Shown piece after piece: positions 50,608 to 58,827 of a stretch of DNA of 64,000 nt. The notes beneath the pieces are model-generated. The model was not told where the DNA came from. It saw nothing but the letters and a program-made list of their open reading frames with translations, and ran no database searches. The translations under genes were made by a program, and so were the position numbers. This DNA comes from DASVVT01 sp036386415. GTDB taxonomy: Bacteria; Acidobacteriota; Blastocatellia; Pyrinomonadales; Pyrinomonadaceae. The number at the start of each line of letters is the position of its first letter. The stretch's first letter is position 1. The stretch covers positions 1-64,000 of the forward strand of contig DASVVT010000060.1 in assembly GCA_036386415.1 (NCBI GenBank), written 5' to 3'.

Positions 50608-51969
50608 TTACTCTCGCCACATATTTTCAAAGCGCGTGAACTCTTTCAGAAACGCTAGCTTGACCGTACCCGTCGGGCCGTTGCGCTGCTTGGCGACGAG
50701 TATCTCGGCGATGCCCGCGTTCTCTTCCGTGCGGTTGTACTGCTCTTCACGGTAGATGAATCCGACCACGTCCGCGTCCTGCTCAATGGCGCCGGATTCA
50801 CGCAAATCAGCGAGTTGCGGGCGATGGTCTGTACGCGACTCAGGAGCGCGCGATAATTGTGAGAGCGCAATCAAGGGCACGTTCAATTCTTTAGCCAGCC
50901 CTTTCAGCTCGCGTGAGATCTGCGAGACCTCCTGCTGGCGCGACTCGGCGCGTCGCGCCGTGCCGGACATCAGTTGCAGGTAATCGACGATGATGAGATC
51001 GAGCTTCTTCTGCTCAGCCGCGAGCCGCCGCGCCTTGGCACGCATTTCCAGCACCGAGATGCCCGGCGTGTCGTCAATGAAAATCTTCGTCTCGGCGAGC
51101 GTGCCGAGCGCGCCCGCCAGTCGTGCCCATTCATCGCGCGATAGAAATCCGCTGCGGAAACGATGTGCGTCAACGCGCCCCTCCGAACAGAGCATGCGCA
51201 TCACCAGCGATTCCTTGGACATCTCCAGCGAGAACACGCCGACCACAGCCTGGGCATGAATCGCCGCGTTCTGGGCTAGTGTTAAAGCGAGACTGGTTTT
51301 CCCCATTGACGGGCGGGCTGCGATGACGATGAGATCAGCGGGCTGAAGACCTGAGGTCATCGTATCCAGCTCGTTAAAGCCGGTGGTTAATCCGGTCAGC
51401 ATGGCCGAGCGCCCGGCCATCTCCTGAACCTTCTCAAGCAGCTCATCTGCGACGGGCTTGATGTGCGCGAAGCCCTGGCGCGTGCGTTCATCCGCGAGCG
51501 CGAAGATCATAGCTTCGGCGTGGTCGAGGATGACCTGTGCCTCGTCCTCTTCTTCTAAAGCCTCGCTCGTCACCTTGTTGGCGACCTTGACGAGCTGGCG
51601 CAGCAGCGACTTGTCGCGCACTAACTTGGCGTAGTGAGCGATGTTGGCGAAGTGCGGCAGGCCATAGGTGAGATTGGTGATAAAGGTGAGGCCACCAGCC
51701 GATTCGAGCGCACCATCACGGCGCAGCTCTTCACTGACCAGAATGGGATTGATCTCGGAGCCGCGCTCTGAAAGCGCAACCATCGAAAGAAAGATGCGGC
51801 GGTGCGACGGGACGTAAAAGTCTTCGGGACGGAGCAGCTCAATCGCCTGGTTGATGAGCGAATTGTCTAAAATGATCGCGCCCAGGATTGCGCGCTCACT
51901 TTCCGCACTGTTCGGTAGTGGCCGTTCCAGCAGTTGATCGCGTGCGGTGTCAGCGACGAGGTTTGCCAT
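50608..51969 (-). CDS. dnaB: Replicative DNA helicase DnaB
   Basis: DnaB is the ring helicase of the replisome, 453 aa. The N-terminal domain ([20 protein letters not shown]) precedes the RecA-like ATPase: Walker [33 protein letters not shown], Walker [11 protein letters not shown] and the terminal [20 protein letters not shown]. No intein is visible. It follows rplI at the end of the rpsF-rpsR-rplI cluster, a common neighbourhood. Confidence 0.97.
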   Translation of the reverse strand: MANLVADTARDQLLERPLPNSAESERAILGAIILDNSLINQAIELLRPEDFYVPSHRRIFLSMVALSERGSEINPILVSEELRRDGALESAGGLTFITNLTYGLPHFANIAHYAKLVRDKSLLRQLVKVANKVTSEALEEEDEAQVILDHAEAMIFALADERTRQGFAHIKPVADELLEKVQEMAGRSAMLTGLTTGFNELDTMTSGLQPADLIVIAARPSMGKTSLALTLAQNAAIHAQAVVGVFSLEMSKESLVMRMLCSEGRVDAHRFRSGFLSRDEWARLAGALGTLAETKIFIDDTPGISVLEMRAKARRLAAEQKKLDLIIVDYLQLMSGTARRAESRQQEVSQISRELKGLAKELNVPLIALSQLSRAPESRTDHRPQLADLRESGAIEQDADVVGFIYREEQYNRTEENAGIAEILVAKQRNGPTGTVKLAFLKEFTRFENMWRE

Positions 51970-52147
51970 TTCGGGAGATTAACGGTTCAGAAAGTTTTGG
52001 ACAAAGACAAAAAAAGGCTGCAAGCGAGCGCCTCCCCTTCGCGTGGTATCACCTGAGAGGTCGCGCGCTTGCAGCGCACTATACTACAAGGCGAGGAGCG
52101 CGACAATATATTGCACGACCGCGCTCCTCGAACGCCCGAATTTTCTC

Positions 52148-52744
52148 TCATTCGACGACGGATGCAGACTCTGCGCCGGACTCCGGCGAGCCCGCCGCAG
52201 CATCCGTTCGCACGTCCTCGGCATCTGTCGCAACCGCCTCCGGCGTTGAGGCAGAAGAAGCCCCCTCCTCCGGCGCGCTGCTACTACTGCCGCCCTCGCC
52301 TGTGACGACGACGGGAAGCTCTACGTTGACTTCGCGGTGCAGACGGATGCCCACTGTGAATTCGCCCGTCTCTTTGATCGCCTCGCGCAGCGTGATGCGA
52401 CGACGGTCTATCTCATAGCCGCGCTCCTTCAACGCTTCGGCGATGTCCATCGAAGTAACAGAGCCGTAGAGGATACCGTGCTCGCCCGCCCGGCGCTCGA
52501 AGGTCAGGCGCAGGCGACGAAGCTGCTCGGCCTGCCCCTCGGCTGTCGCGCGCTCCGTGGCTTCTCGCTTGAGAAGCGCCGCGCGCTCCTGCTCGATCTG
52601 CTTGACGTTGCTCGCCGTGGCTTCGACGGCCAGCTTGCGAGGCAGCAGGTAGTTGCGCGCATATCCCGCTCTGACTTTAACGATCTCGCCGCGCGCGCCC
52701 AGGTCATCTATGTCTTCGCGCAGGAGGACGTTTGTGTTTGCCAT
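52148..52744 (-). CDS. rplI: 50S ribosomal protein L9 with acidic C-terminal tail
   Basis: L9 binds 23S rRNA and spans the L1-stalk base. Residues 1-148 are normal (NVLLREDIDDLGARGEIVKV, GYARNYLLPRKLAVEAT). An extra tail of about 45 residues, rich in Ser, Ala, Glu and Asp (GEGGSSSSAPEEGASSASTP), extends it to 198 aa. The tail has the same codon style as the gene, so it is not an assembly join. Confidence 0.95.
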   Translation of the reverse strand: MANTNVLLREDIDDLGARGEIVKVRAGYARNYLLPRKLAVEATASNVKQIEQERAALLKREATERATAEGQAEQLRRLRLTFERRAGEHGILYGSVTSMDIAEALKERGYEIDRRRITLREAIKETGEFTVGIRLHREVNVELPVVVTGEGGSSSSAPEEGASSASTPEAVATDAEDVRTDAAAGSPESGAESASVVE

Positions 52745-52763
52745 TTCTCATTCCTCCTTTGGT

Positions 52764-53084
52764 TTAAGCTGTGGCGTATGGAAGCAGCGCGATGTTGCGC
52801 GCGCGTTTGATGGCTTCGGTGAGCATGCGCTGATGCGTCGCGCATGAACCGGAAATGCGTCGCGGTAAAATTTTGCCGCGTTCGGGAATGTAATTCTGCA
52901 AGAGCTTGACGTCCTTGTAATCGATCAGATCGACTTTATCTATGCAGAAGCGGCAGACTTTGCGACGATGCATGCGACGCCCGCCGCCGCGACCACCGCC
53001 GCCGCCGCTCCCGCCGCGCCGCCCTCCGAAATCAACATCATCGTCACGGTCAAAGCCGCGATCATCCGTGTAATTGCTCGACAT
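52764..53084 (-). CDS. rpsR: 30S ribosomal protein S18 with RGG-type N-terminal extension
   Basis: The product is 106 aa. The S18 core is at the C-terminal end ([49 protein letters not shown]). It is preceded by about 40 residues of acidic then Gly/Arg-rich sequence ([31 protein letters not shown]), much longer than the usual few residues. The CxxC near the start of the core suggests a zinc-binding type S18. It lies between rpsF and rplI. Confidence 0.94.
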   Translation of the reverse strand: MSSNYTDDRGFDRDDDVDFGGRRGGSGGGGGRGGGRRMHRRKVCRFCIDKVDLIDYKDVKLLQNYIPERGKILPRRISGSCATHQRMLTEAIKRARNIALLPYATA

Positions 53085-53194
53085 AATCTTCTATCCTCTC
53101 AATAAACGACGCGCGGCGCGAGGCGCGAGTTGTATCGCGCGCGAAGGCCAGTCAGCGTCAATCCGTGTCCTTCAGTGAAAATTTGAACGCGCGG

Positions 53195-53647
53195 CTATGA
53201 TTCGTAGCCCTCGTCGGGCTGCGTCGCCGCTGACGCTGACACCCCCGTATCGCGGCGCGCAGCAGAGGCGCCTCCGCCGGACGAGGATGAGAATGGCCGC
53301 TTGCTGGCCCTGCGCGCACGCTTGGCTTTGAACTTCTCAGCCCGCTGCCTGTCCTCGTCCACGCGCACGGTCATATAGCGCATGACCTGATCGTTGACGC
53401 GCATGCGGCGCTCAAGCTCGGCGATCTCGTGCCCCGTGCCTTCGATCTCGAAGAGCATGTAAAGGCCATCGTTCTTGCGATTGATCGGATAGGCTAGATT
53501 GCGCCTGCCCATATTTTCGATTTTGGTGATCGTGCCGCCCTGATCCGTGACGACGTTTTGTAGACTTTCGTTCAAACGCGTGACCTCATCTTCGACCGTA
53601 TCGGGATCGATGATGTACATCACCTCGTATATTCTTTGTGCTGCCAA
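53195..53647 (-). CDS. rpsF: 30S ribosomal protein S6
   Basis: S6 partners S18 on the 30S platform. The core (YEVMYIIDPDTVEDEVTRL, IENMGRRNLAYPINRKNDGL, MRVNDQVMRYMTVRVDED) spans about 100 residues. A C-terminal extension of about 45 residues starts basic (KFKAKRARRASKRPFSSSS) and ends Ser/Ala/Gly-rich. It is the first gene of the rpsF-rpsR-rplI-dnaB run. Confidence 0.95.
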   Translation of the reverse strand: MAAQRIYEVMYIIDPDTVEDEVTRLNESLQNVVTDQGGTITKIENMGRRNLAYPINRKNDGLYMLFEIEGTGHEIAELERRMRVNDQVMRYMTVRVDEDRQRAEKFKAKRARRASKRPFSSSSGGGASAARRDTGVSASAATQPDEGYES

Positions 53648-53709
53648 AATTCATCCTCCTCCTGGATGTCTAGCCTCATTGATGTATGAAGCAAGAAGGA
53701 AACTAACCA

Positions 53710-53792
53710 AATGATGAATTAGGAATGCCGCAATGATGAATTAAAACAGAACCCGTCTTTCTTCTCATTCCGCATTCCGCATTCCGCATTCA
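53710..53792. repeat. Intergenic hairpin element, AATGATGAATGCGG family, copy 2
   Basis: The left arm AATGATGAATTAGGAATGCC, then GCAATGATGAATT, pairs with the right arm CATTCCGCATTCCGCATTCC, then GCATTC. The loop has AAAACAGAACCCGTCTTTCTT. It fills the gap between rpsF and pth. Confidence 0.88.
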
Positions 53793-54353
53793 GTTGTATT
53801 CTGCCATTGCTTTATCAATACCGTCCCGCAGGACGGCGCGAAGCGCCGCTGCGCCTCGTTCCAAAATCTTTTCAACTTCGATGCGCTCGCTTCTGGAAAA
53901 CTCGTCCAGGACGAAGCGCTTGCTGTCGCTGATCGGATGATCAGGTTGAATACCGATGCGCAGGCGCGCAAACTCGTCCGTCTTGAGCGCGGCGATCATC
54001 GATTTCAAGCCGTTGTGTCCACCGGCTGAGCCGCGAGCGCGCAGTCGAATCGTTCCGAAGGGCAACGCCAGATCATCGCTGATGACGATCAAAGATCGTT
54101 CGGGTCGGTCTGTAGCGTGCTTTGCCAACAAGCATGCCACCGCCTCGCCGCTCAGATTCATGTAGGTCTGCGGCTTGACCAGCTCAACCCTCTCGCCTTC
54201 CAACTCAGTGCGTCCCAGGAGCGCGCGGCACTCCCTGCGCTTGACCTGCGCGCCCGTCTCGCGCGCGAGCCTGTCCACGAGCATGAAGCCCAGGTTATGG
54301 CGCGTCCATTCATACTCCGCGCCCGGATTGCCAAGCCCGACGATGAAAAACAT
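53790..54353 (-). CDS. pth: Peptidyl-tRNA hydrolase
   Basis: Pth recycles peptidyl-tRNA. I start at ATG 54353 (MFFIVGLGNPGAEYEWTRHN), giving 187 aa, the usual size; the frame is open upstream only through the hairpin. The catalytic His is in TRHNLGFMLVD. KPQTYMNLSGEAV, DDLALPFGTIRLRARGSAGG and RIGIQPD are typical. The start codon is preceded by an element arm (GACGGCCTTTTCC) with no clear Shine-Dalgarno sequence. Confidence 0.95.
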   Translation of the reverse strand: MFFIVGLGNPGAEYEWTRHNLGFMLVDRLARETGAQVKRRECRALLGRTELEGERVELVKPQTYMNLSGEAVACLLAKHATDRPERSLIVISDDLALPFGTIRLRARGSAGGHNGLKSMIAALKTDEFARLRIGIQPDHPISDSKRFVLDEFSRSERIEVEKILERGAAALRAVLRDGIDKAMAEYN

Positions 54354-54362
54354 GGAAAAGGC

Positions 54363-54466
54363 CGTCCGTTGTCCGTGGTCAGTTGTCCGTTGTACGTGAT
54401 CGTCAAGTTGATGGCTGAAGATTAAGCACAACTCATAGAACCACTGACTACGGACAACGGACAAAT
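54363..54466. repeat. Intergenic hairpin element, GGACAACTGAC family, copy 2
   Basis: The left arm CGTCCGTTGTCCGTGGTCAG, then TTGTCCGTTGTACG, pairs with the right arm CCACTGACTACGGACAACGG, then ACAAA. It fills the pth-rplY gap, abutting both genes. Confidence 0.88.
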
Positions 54467-54471
54467 CCCTT

Positions 54472-55134
54472 TTACTTCGCTTCCTCTTCGTCTTCCTTCT
54501 TGCCCTTGCTGATCACTTCGGGTTCAGCCGGTTCTTCCTCGGCGACAGGCGCTTCGACCGGCTCCTCGCGGACGACGCTGACGGTCGCAATCACGGTCTC
54601 AGGGGCTTCGAGGATTTCTATGTTCTCATCTGCCGGAATATCCGAAACGTGCAGGACTTCGTGAACGCCCAGATTTGACACGTCCACGTTGATCGCGTCG
54701 GGGATATTGCGCGGCTGGCAACGTATATCCACCTCGCGCAGTTGCTGTTCGAGAAAGCCATCCTGCTCGCGCACGCCGATGGGTTCGCCGATGAGATGTA
54801 GAGGCACTGTGACCTCTATCTTCTGGCCGCGTACGAGCCGCTTCAGATCAGCGTGCATCAGGCGACCGTGCACCGGATCAATCTGACGGTCATAAAACAT
54901 GACCTCGCTCGCGCCGATGCCTTCAACGTCGATTGTGAAGATCGTGTTGTGTCCCGTCTCGGAGCGAAGGATAGCAGCCAGTTCTCTGAGCGGGGCGACT
55001 GCCGCCACCGTCTCGCCCTCGCCACCATAAACCGTGATCGGCACGAAGCCTTCGCGACGTGCCCGGCGCGTATCATTTTTGCCACGCCCGTTGCGTGCGC
55101 TCGCGCGCACGGTGATCTCTTTTCTTTCTGCCAT
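54472..55134 (-). CDS. rplY: 50S ribosomal protein L25 (long, Ctc type)
   Basis: This 5S rRNA-binding protein is 220 aa. The N-terminal L25 domain (NGRGKNDTRRARREGFVPIT, DVEGIGASEVMFYDRQIDPV) is followed by the TL5/Ctc C-terminal domain (LREVDIRCQPRNIPDAINVD) and a highly acidic tail (EEPAEPEVISKGKKEDEEEA). Position between prs and pth is a widespread arrangement. Confidence 0.95.
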   Translation of the reverse strand: MAERKEITVRASARNGRGKNDTRRARREGFVPITVYGGEGETVAAVAPLRELAAILRSETGHNTIFTIDVEGIGASEVMFYDRQIDPVHGRLMHADLKRLVRGQKIEVTVPLHLIGEPIGVREQDGFLEQQLREVDIRCQPRNIPDAINVDVSNLGVHEVLHVSDIPADENIEILEAPETVIATVSVVREEPVEAPVAEEEPAEPEVISKGKKEDEEEAK

Positions 55135-55160
55135 GATTTTCTTCTCTCTTTATCAACAAC

Positions 55161-55236
55161 AGTCTGGAGTCTAGAGTCTGGAGACCAGAGTCAAAGGCAG
55201 AAACAGTTCTTTCTTTTGACTCTAGACTCCAGACTG
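55161..55236. repeat. Intergenic hairpin element, GAGTCTGGAGTC family, copy 2
   Basis: The left arm AGTCTGGAGTCTAGAGTCTG, then GAGACCAGAGTCAAAGG, pairs with the right arm TCTTTTGACTCTAGACTCC, then AGACTG. It fills the rplY-prs gap. Confidence 0.9.
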
Positions 55237-55261
55237 TTACCGCTCTTTCAGTGTTTGCCCT

Positions 55262-56209
55262 TCAGATGAAGAGCGAAGAGACACTTGTCTCCTCGTGGAT
55301 CGACTTAATCGCTTTCGCCAGCAGCGGTGCGATGCTCAAAACCTTGATGTTCTCCAACTCGCAGGCGCGATCATTCAAGGGGATGGTGTTGGTGACGACC
55401 ATCTGCTCAATGTCTGACTCTGCCAGATGCTCGACCGCGCGCCCGGAGAGCACAGGATGCGTAAAGCACGTGTGAATGCGCTCGGCCCCGGCATCTTTTA
55501 ACGCGCGCGCCACTTTGGTCAAAGACCCGCCCGTGTCGCACATATCGTCTACGATCAAACAGCTCCGCCCGCGCACATCGCCGACGACGTTCATAACCTC
55601 TGAAACGTTCGCCTTCTCGCGCCGCTTATCGCAGAGCGCGAGCCCTGCGTTCAAGCGTTTCGCATAAGCGCGCGCGCGCTCGGCCCCGCCTGTATCGGGC
55701 GCAACCACCGTCAGGTTCGGCAGCGGGTTCGCCAGGTAGTAGCCGATCATCACCGGCGCCGAATAGAGGTGGTCTACCGGGATGTCAAAGAAACCCTGTA
55801 TCTGCGACGCGTGCAGGTCAATCGTCAGCACGCGATGCGCCCCTGCAATTGCGATCAGGTTCGCCACCAGCTTGGCCGAGATCGGAACCCTCGGGCGATC
55901 CTTCTTATCCGAGCGCGCGTAGCCGTAATAGGGGATGACAGCCGTCACGCGCTCCGCAGATGATCGACGAAAAGCGTCGAGCATCACCAGCAGCTCCATC
56001 AAATTGGCGTCCGTCGGCGGGCACGTCGGCTGGATGATAAAGATGTCGCCGCCGCGCACATTCTCGTCGATCTGAAAATTAAATTCGCCATCCGAAAAAC
56101 GTTCCGTGATCGCGCGTCCCGGATCGCAGCTCAGGTAATGGCAGATCTCTTCAGCCAATGGACGATTGGCATTGCCGGAAAAGACTTTGATGCCGCCAGT
56201 GGTGCTCAT
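55262..56209 (-). CDS. prs: Ribose-phosphate pyrophosphokinase (PRPP synthetase)
   Basis: Prs makes PRPP from ribose-5-phosphate and ATP. The product is 315 aa with IKVFSGNANRPLAEEICHYL, FSDGEFNFQIDENVRGGDIF, VIPYYGYARSDKKDRPRVPI, TIDLHASQIQGFFDIPVDHL and the PRPP loop CLIVDDMCDTGGSLTKVA. Class I features. Its product feeds PyrR and the nucleotide pathways encoded elsewhere in this window. Confidence 0.97.
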   Translation of the reverse strand: MSTTGGIKVFSGNANRPLAEEICHYLSCDPGRAITERFSDGEFNFQIDENVRGGDIFIIQPTCPPTDANLMELLVMLDAFRRSSAERVTAVIPYYGYARSDKKDRPRVPISAKLVANLIAIAGAHRVLTIDLHASQIQGFFDIPVDHLYSAPVMIGYYLANPLPNLTVVAPDTGGAERARAYAKRLNAGLALCDKRREKANVSEVMNVVGDVRGRSCLIVDDMCDTGGSLTKVARALKDAGAERIHTCFTHPVLSGRAVEHLAESDIEQMVVTNTIPLNDRACELENIKVLSIAPLLAKAIKSIHEETSVSSLFI

Positions 56210-56218
56210 AACTTAGAG

Positions 56219-56287
56219 GTCAGATGCTAGATGTCAGATACTAGAAGCGTTTTACTAACATCTGACATCCAGCATCTAACATCTGAT
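56219..56287. repeat. Intergenic hairpin element, CAGATGCTAGATGT family
   Basis: The left arm GTCAGATGCTAGATGTCAG, then ATACTAG, pairs with the right arm CTAACATCTGACATCCAGC, then ATCTAACATCTGA. The loop is about 10 nt. It lies between prs and tRNA-Gln. Confidence 0.88.
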
Positions 56288-56291
56288 AAAT

Positions 56292-56366
56292 TGGCTGGGG
56301 CGGGTGGATTCGAACCAACGAATGCCGGTTCCAAAGACCGGTGCCTTACCACTTGGCTACGCCCCA
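56292..56366 (-). tRNA. tRNA-Gln (anticodon TTG)
   Basis: Minus-strand cloverleaf: acceptor TGGGGCG/CGCCCCA, D-stem GCC/GGC, anticodon stem CCGGT/ACCGG with loop CTTTGGA (anticodon TTG), 5-nt variable loop, T-arm GTTGG-TTCGAAT-CCACC, discriminator G and encoded CCA. The T-stem has one U-C mismatch at the second pair. Its 5' end is 3 nt after the ispE stop codon, so it is probably cut out of an ispE-tRNA-prs transcript. Confidence 0.95.
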
Positions 56367-56369
56367 ATT

Positions 56370-57302
56370 TCAAAAGCTTGAATCAGGAGAGCACAGCGCG
56401 GCGCATGGGCCGAGGGCTTTTAGATAACGCTCCCGCGAAAGGGTCGCACATGAGAAGACGCGCCAGCCTCTCTCTTGTTTCAAAGTGGCGGCAGCGCGCG
56501 TGAGCGCCGCCCCGTTGTCAAAGATACCAAAAACGCTCGATCCGCTTCCAGCCAACAGCGCACCCCTTGCGCCCGCGCCGAGGAGCGCACGTTTGGCGCG
56601 CTCCGTCTCGGGTTCGAGGCGGAATATCACCCGCTCGAAATCATTATAGAGCACCTCATGTAGCGGGGCTGGGAATTGCGCCTCAGCGCAAGAAATAGAA
56701 AGAATAATGTCGCTCTTGGCCTTTGTCAAGGCGGGCTGGCTCAATGCTTTGTAAGCTTCAGCGGTCGAGACTCGCGCCTGCGGCGTGACGATCAGAAGAT
56801 GACGGGCTTCGGCCTCCTCAAGCTCAGAGACTTCCGTCCCCAGACCCGTTCCCAGTGCCGTGCCGCCGGTGAAGAAAAAAGGGACATCAGCGCCTAGATT
56901 CGCGCCAATTTCTGCGAGTTCGCGTTTATCGGTTTCGATCTGCCATAGATGCGCCAGACCGAGCAGCGTCACAGCGGCATCGCTCGAACCGCCGCCGAGC
57001 CCGCCTTGCGCCGGAATGCGTTTCTCCAGATGAATGGAAGCTCCGCTGTTAACTCTATAACGCAGCCGCAGAGCAACGGCTGCGCGATGAACCAGGTTGC
57101 TCTCATCAACCGGAATGTCAGGCGCGTCTGAGGAGAGATGCAGGCGTTTGTCCGTGCGCGAGGAGAACGTCAGACGGTCGTGAAGCGTGACCGTCTGGAA
57201 GACCGTGCGGAGTTCGTGATAGCCGTCAGGGCGACGCCCCAGCACGCGCAAACTCCAGTTGATCTTCGCGAAGGCCGGGAGCGTGAAAACAGTATTGGAC
57301 AA
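56370..57302 (-). CDS. ispE: 4-diphosphocytidyl-2-C-methyl-D-erythritol kinase
   Basis: IspE is the GHMP kinase of the MEP pathway. I choose the TTG at 57302 (LSNTVFTLPAFAKINWSLRV), giving 310 aa, because family proteins begin just before PAFAKINW and GAGAGG lies about 12 nt upstream. Longer frames run into the CAP-domain gene. Motifs are AKINWSLRVLGRRPDGYHEL, the ATP loop RIPAQGGLGGGSSDAAVTL and the C-terminal GARGALLAGSGSSVFGIF. With ispD and ispF in this window, three MEP steps are present. Confidence 0.92.
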   Translation of the reverse strand: MSNTVFTLPAFAKINWSLRVLGRRPDGYHELRTVFQTVTLHDRLTFSSRTDKRLHLSSDAPDIPVDESNLVHRAAVALRLRYRVNSGASIHLEKRIPAQGGLGGGSSDAAVTLLGLAHLWQIETDKRELAEIGANLGADVPFFFTGGTALGTGLGTEVSELEEAEARHLLIVTPQARVSTAEAYKALSQPALTKAKSDIILSISCAEAQFPAPLHEVLYNDFERVIFRLEPETERAKRALLGAGARGALLAGSGSSVFGIFDNGAALTRAAATLKQERGWRVFSCATLSRERYLKALGPCAALCSPDSSF

Positions 57303-57366
57303 GCGGGTGGCTGGCCTCTCTCGTTTCAAGCGCGAGGCCGCCCCGTCATACACATCAGTGGCGGCA

Positions 57367-58044
57367 TCAGCGCGCAGCGAAAACCTGTGTAAAGAAGATG
57401 CGGCCGTCCGCCGCACGCGAAATCCCAAGCCCTGAGCGCGTGAACATCCCGCTTAAGATATTGGCGCGATGTTTGGCCGAGCCCATCCACCTCTCGACGG
57501 CGAAAGCGGCTGGATCATCAAAGCCCTGATTATACGCGATGTTTTCCCCAAGCGCTCTCCATCCACGGATGCCCATAGCGCGTGCCCTATCAACCATATC
57601 ACCATCCGGCCCTTCATGACTGAAGAAGTTCTGCCGCGCCATCCCTTCGGAATGCTGGCGCGCCATACGGCACAACTCATCATCCCAGACGAGCGGCGCT
57701 TGCCCACCGGCGCGGCGCTCTGCGTTGATGAGATCGAAGGCACGGCGCTCAAGGCTCGAAGCGCTCGACGCCAACGGCGCGCGCCTGGCTGTTCCAACAC
57801 TTGCTGCTCCGCCCGTCACAGGCGAGGTCATCACGGCTGCTCTGCGCGCTCGCGTACGCGTGACTTCCCTGGATGAAGATATAAGGCGGGCTACGGGTCG
57901 CCCCGTGGGAGTCTGCGCTTGAACGGCGACCCCCATCGCCGAGACTGACCCGGCGATTAGAATCGCCATACGGAAAAAGATTGAGAAGCAGCGAAGGATG
58001 TGCCGCGCTGTAGTAGTAGCAGCGGCGACGGGAAATCTATTCAT
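57367..58044 (-). CDS. Secreted CAP/SCP-domain protein under c-di-GMP riboswitch
   Basis: The product is 225 aa. I start at ATG 58044 (MNRFPVAAATTTARHIL), with GAGG 9 nt upstream. A signal sequence (FFRMAILIAGSVSAMGVAVQ) and a low-complexity linker precede a CAP domain: RRAFDLINAERRAGGQAPLV, the His of RQHSEGMARQNFFSHEGP, ALGENIAYNQG and SAKHRANILSGMFTRSGLGI. Bacterial CAP proteins are exported and of mostly unknown activity. Its leader holds a GEMM-I aptamer ending about 13 nt before the start, so expression should respond to c-di-GMP. Confidence 0.9.
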   Translation of the reverse strand: MNRFPVAAATTTARHILRCFSIFFRMAILIAGSVSAMGVAVQAQTPTGRPVARLISSSREVTRTRARRAAVMTSPVTGGAASVGTARRAPLASSASSLERRAFDLINAERRAGGQAPLVWDDELCRMARQHSEGMARQNFFSHEGPDGDMVDRARAMGIRGWRALGENIAYNQGFDDPAAFAVERWMGSAKHRANILSGMFTRSGLGISRAADGRIFFTQVFAAR

Positions 58045-58056
58045 GATATGAACCTC

Positions 58057-58155
58057 ACTTCGGTAACCGGACGATCTTCTGCCGCCGCGCTCGGCGGTTC
58101 GAAGACTCCTGGCTTTGCGAACCCGCATCGCTGCGGGAGTGCCTTTTGTCGGTGA
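58057..58155 (-). promoter_or_regulatory. c-di-GMP-I (GEMM-I) riboswitch, proximal
   Basis: Minus strand, in order: AAAAGGCACTCCCGCA-GCGA-TGCGGG (a stem closed by a GNRA tetraloop), then CGCAAAGCC-AGGAG, a second stem and CCGGTTACCGAAG. These are the hallmark GEMM-I segments. The 3' stem is adjacent to the GTGAGG ribosome-binding site of the CAP gene, suggesting translational control. Confidence 0.9.
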
Positions 58156-58561
58156 TGGCGCGTCTCTCCGTAGAGACACAGCAAATCCAGCCACAGATGC
58201 ACACGGGTAAACGCCGGTCGGGAGCAGATAAAAGAAACGCGTTTAGCCTTTTCCTATCCGTGCCTACCTGCGTTCATCTGCGGTGGAAAAAAAAGCGCAG
58301 AGCTTCTATGTCTGGGATTGAAAGGTAAAGAAGGAAGAGAGAGAGAGAACTGGCAAACCGCCTCGTGGGAAGCAGCGCTGAGCGCGGCGGTTTCGATCAC
58401 AACACTCCAATTCCCGTGACCTGCTGTGTCTAAATGTATGCTCGGGCGCTCAGGCATCGAGGTGCTGTGGGGAAAAGCATTCTCGGCGGTGAAAAGCCTT
58501 CGAGCGACACGCTTAAATAGTCACGGAGTTTTGAGGTTGAGAGAGTGAGTGTGTTTGTTCT
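58156..58561. other. Spacer between the two riboswitches
   Basis: About 405 nt. It contains a hairpin element (58190-58286), AAACCGCC ... GGCGGTTT pairing near 58360-58395, and short minus-strand frames without family features (the longest starts near 58457). I see no recognisable gene. Confidence 0.5.
58190..58286. repeat. Intergenic hairpin element, CCACAGATG family
   Basis: The left arm CCACAGATGCACACGGGTAA pairs imperfectly with the right arm TATCCGTGCCTACCTGCG, then TTCATCTGCGGTGG. It lies between the two riboswitches. Confidence 0.7.
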
Positions 58562-58685
58562 CCGATGCCTTCGGTAACCAGACAATCTCAGAGCGCGGCG
58601 TGACAAAAAACAGTTACTGTCACCCCTTGCGGAGACTCACGGCTTTGCGTCCCTGCCTCGCGGCAGGTTTGCCTTTATCGTGCGC
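58562..58685 (-). promoter_or_regulatory. c-di-GMP-I (GEMM-I) riboswitch, distal
   Basis: Minus strand: GATAAAGGCAAACCTGCC-GCGA-GGCAGG, then GACGCAAAGCCGTGAGTC, a long second stem and CTGGTTACCGAAGGCATC. It is closer to the GEMM-I consensus than the proximal copy. It begins about 140 nt after the TPR gene stop and about 0.5 kb before the CAP gene; no gene starts directly behind it. Confidence 0.92.
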
Positions 58686-58827
58686 AATCGTTAATGACCA
58701 AAGATCAAGGCTGCAAAACACTTCGCCGGGAAGCAAATCACAGCCAACGAATGGATTAAACAATTTTTTACGAGGGGTTGTCAACCCTTATTTTTCTTCA
58801 CGCCGGGCGCGGGCAGCCTCATGCCAG

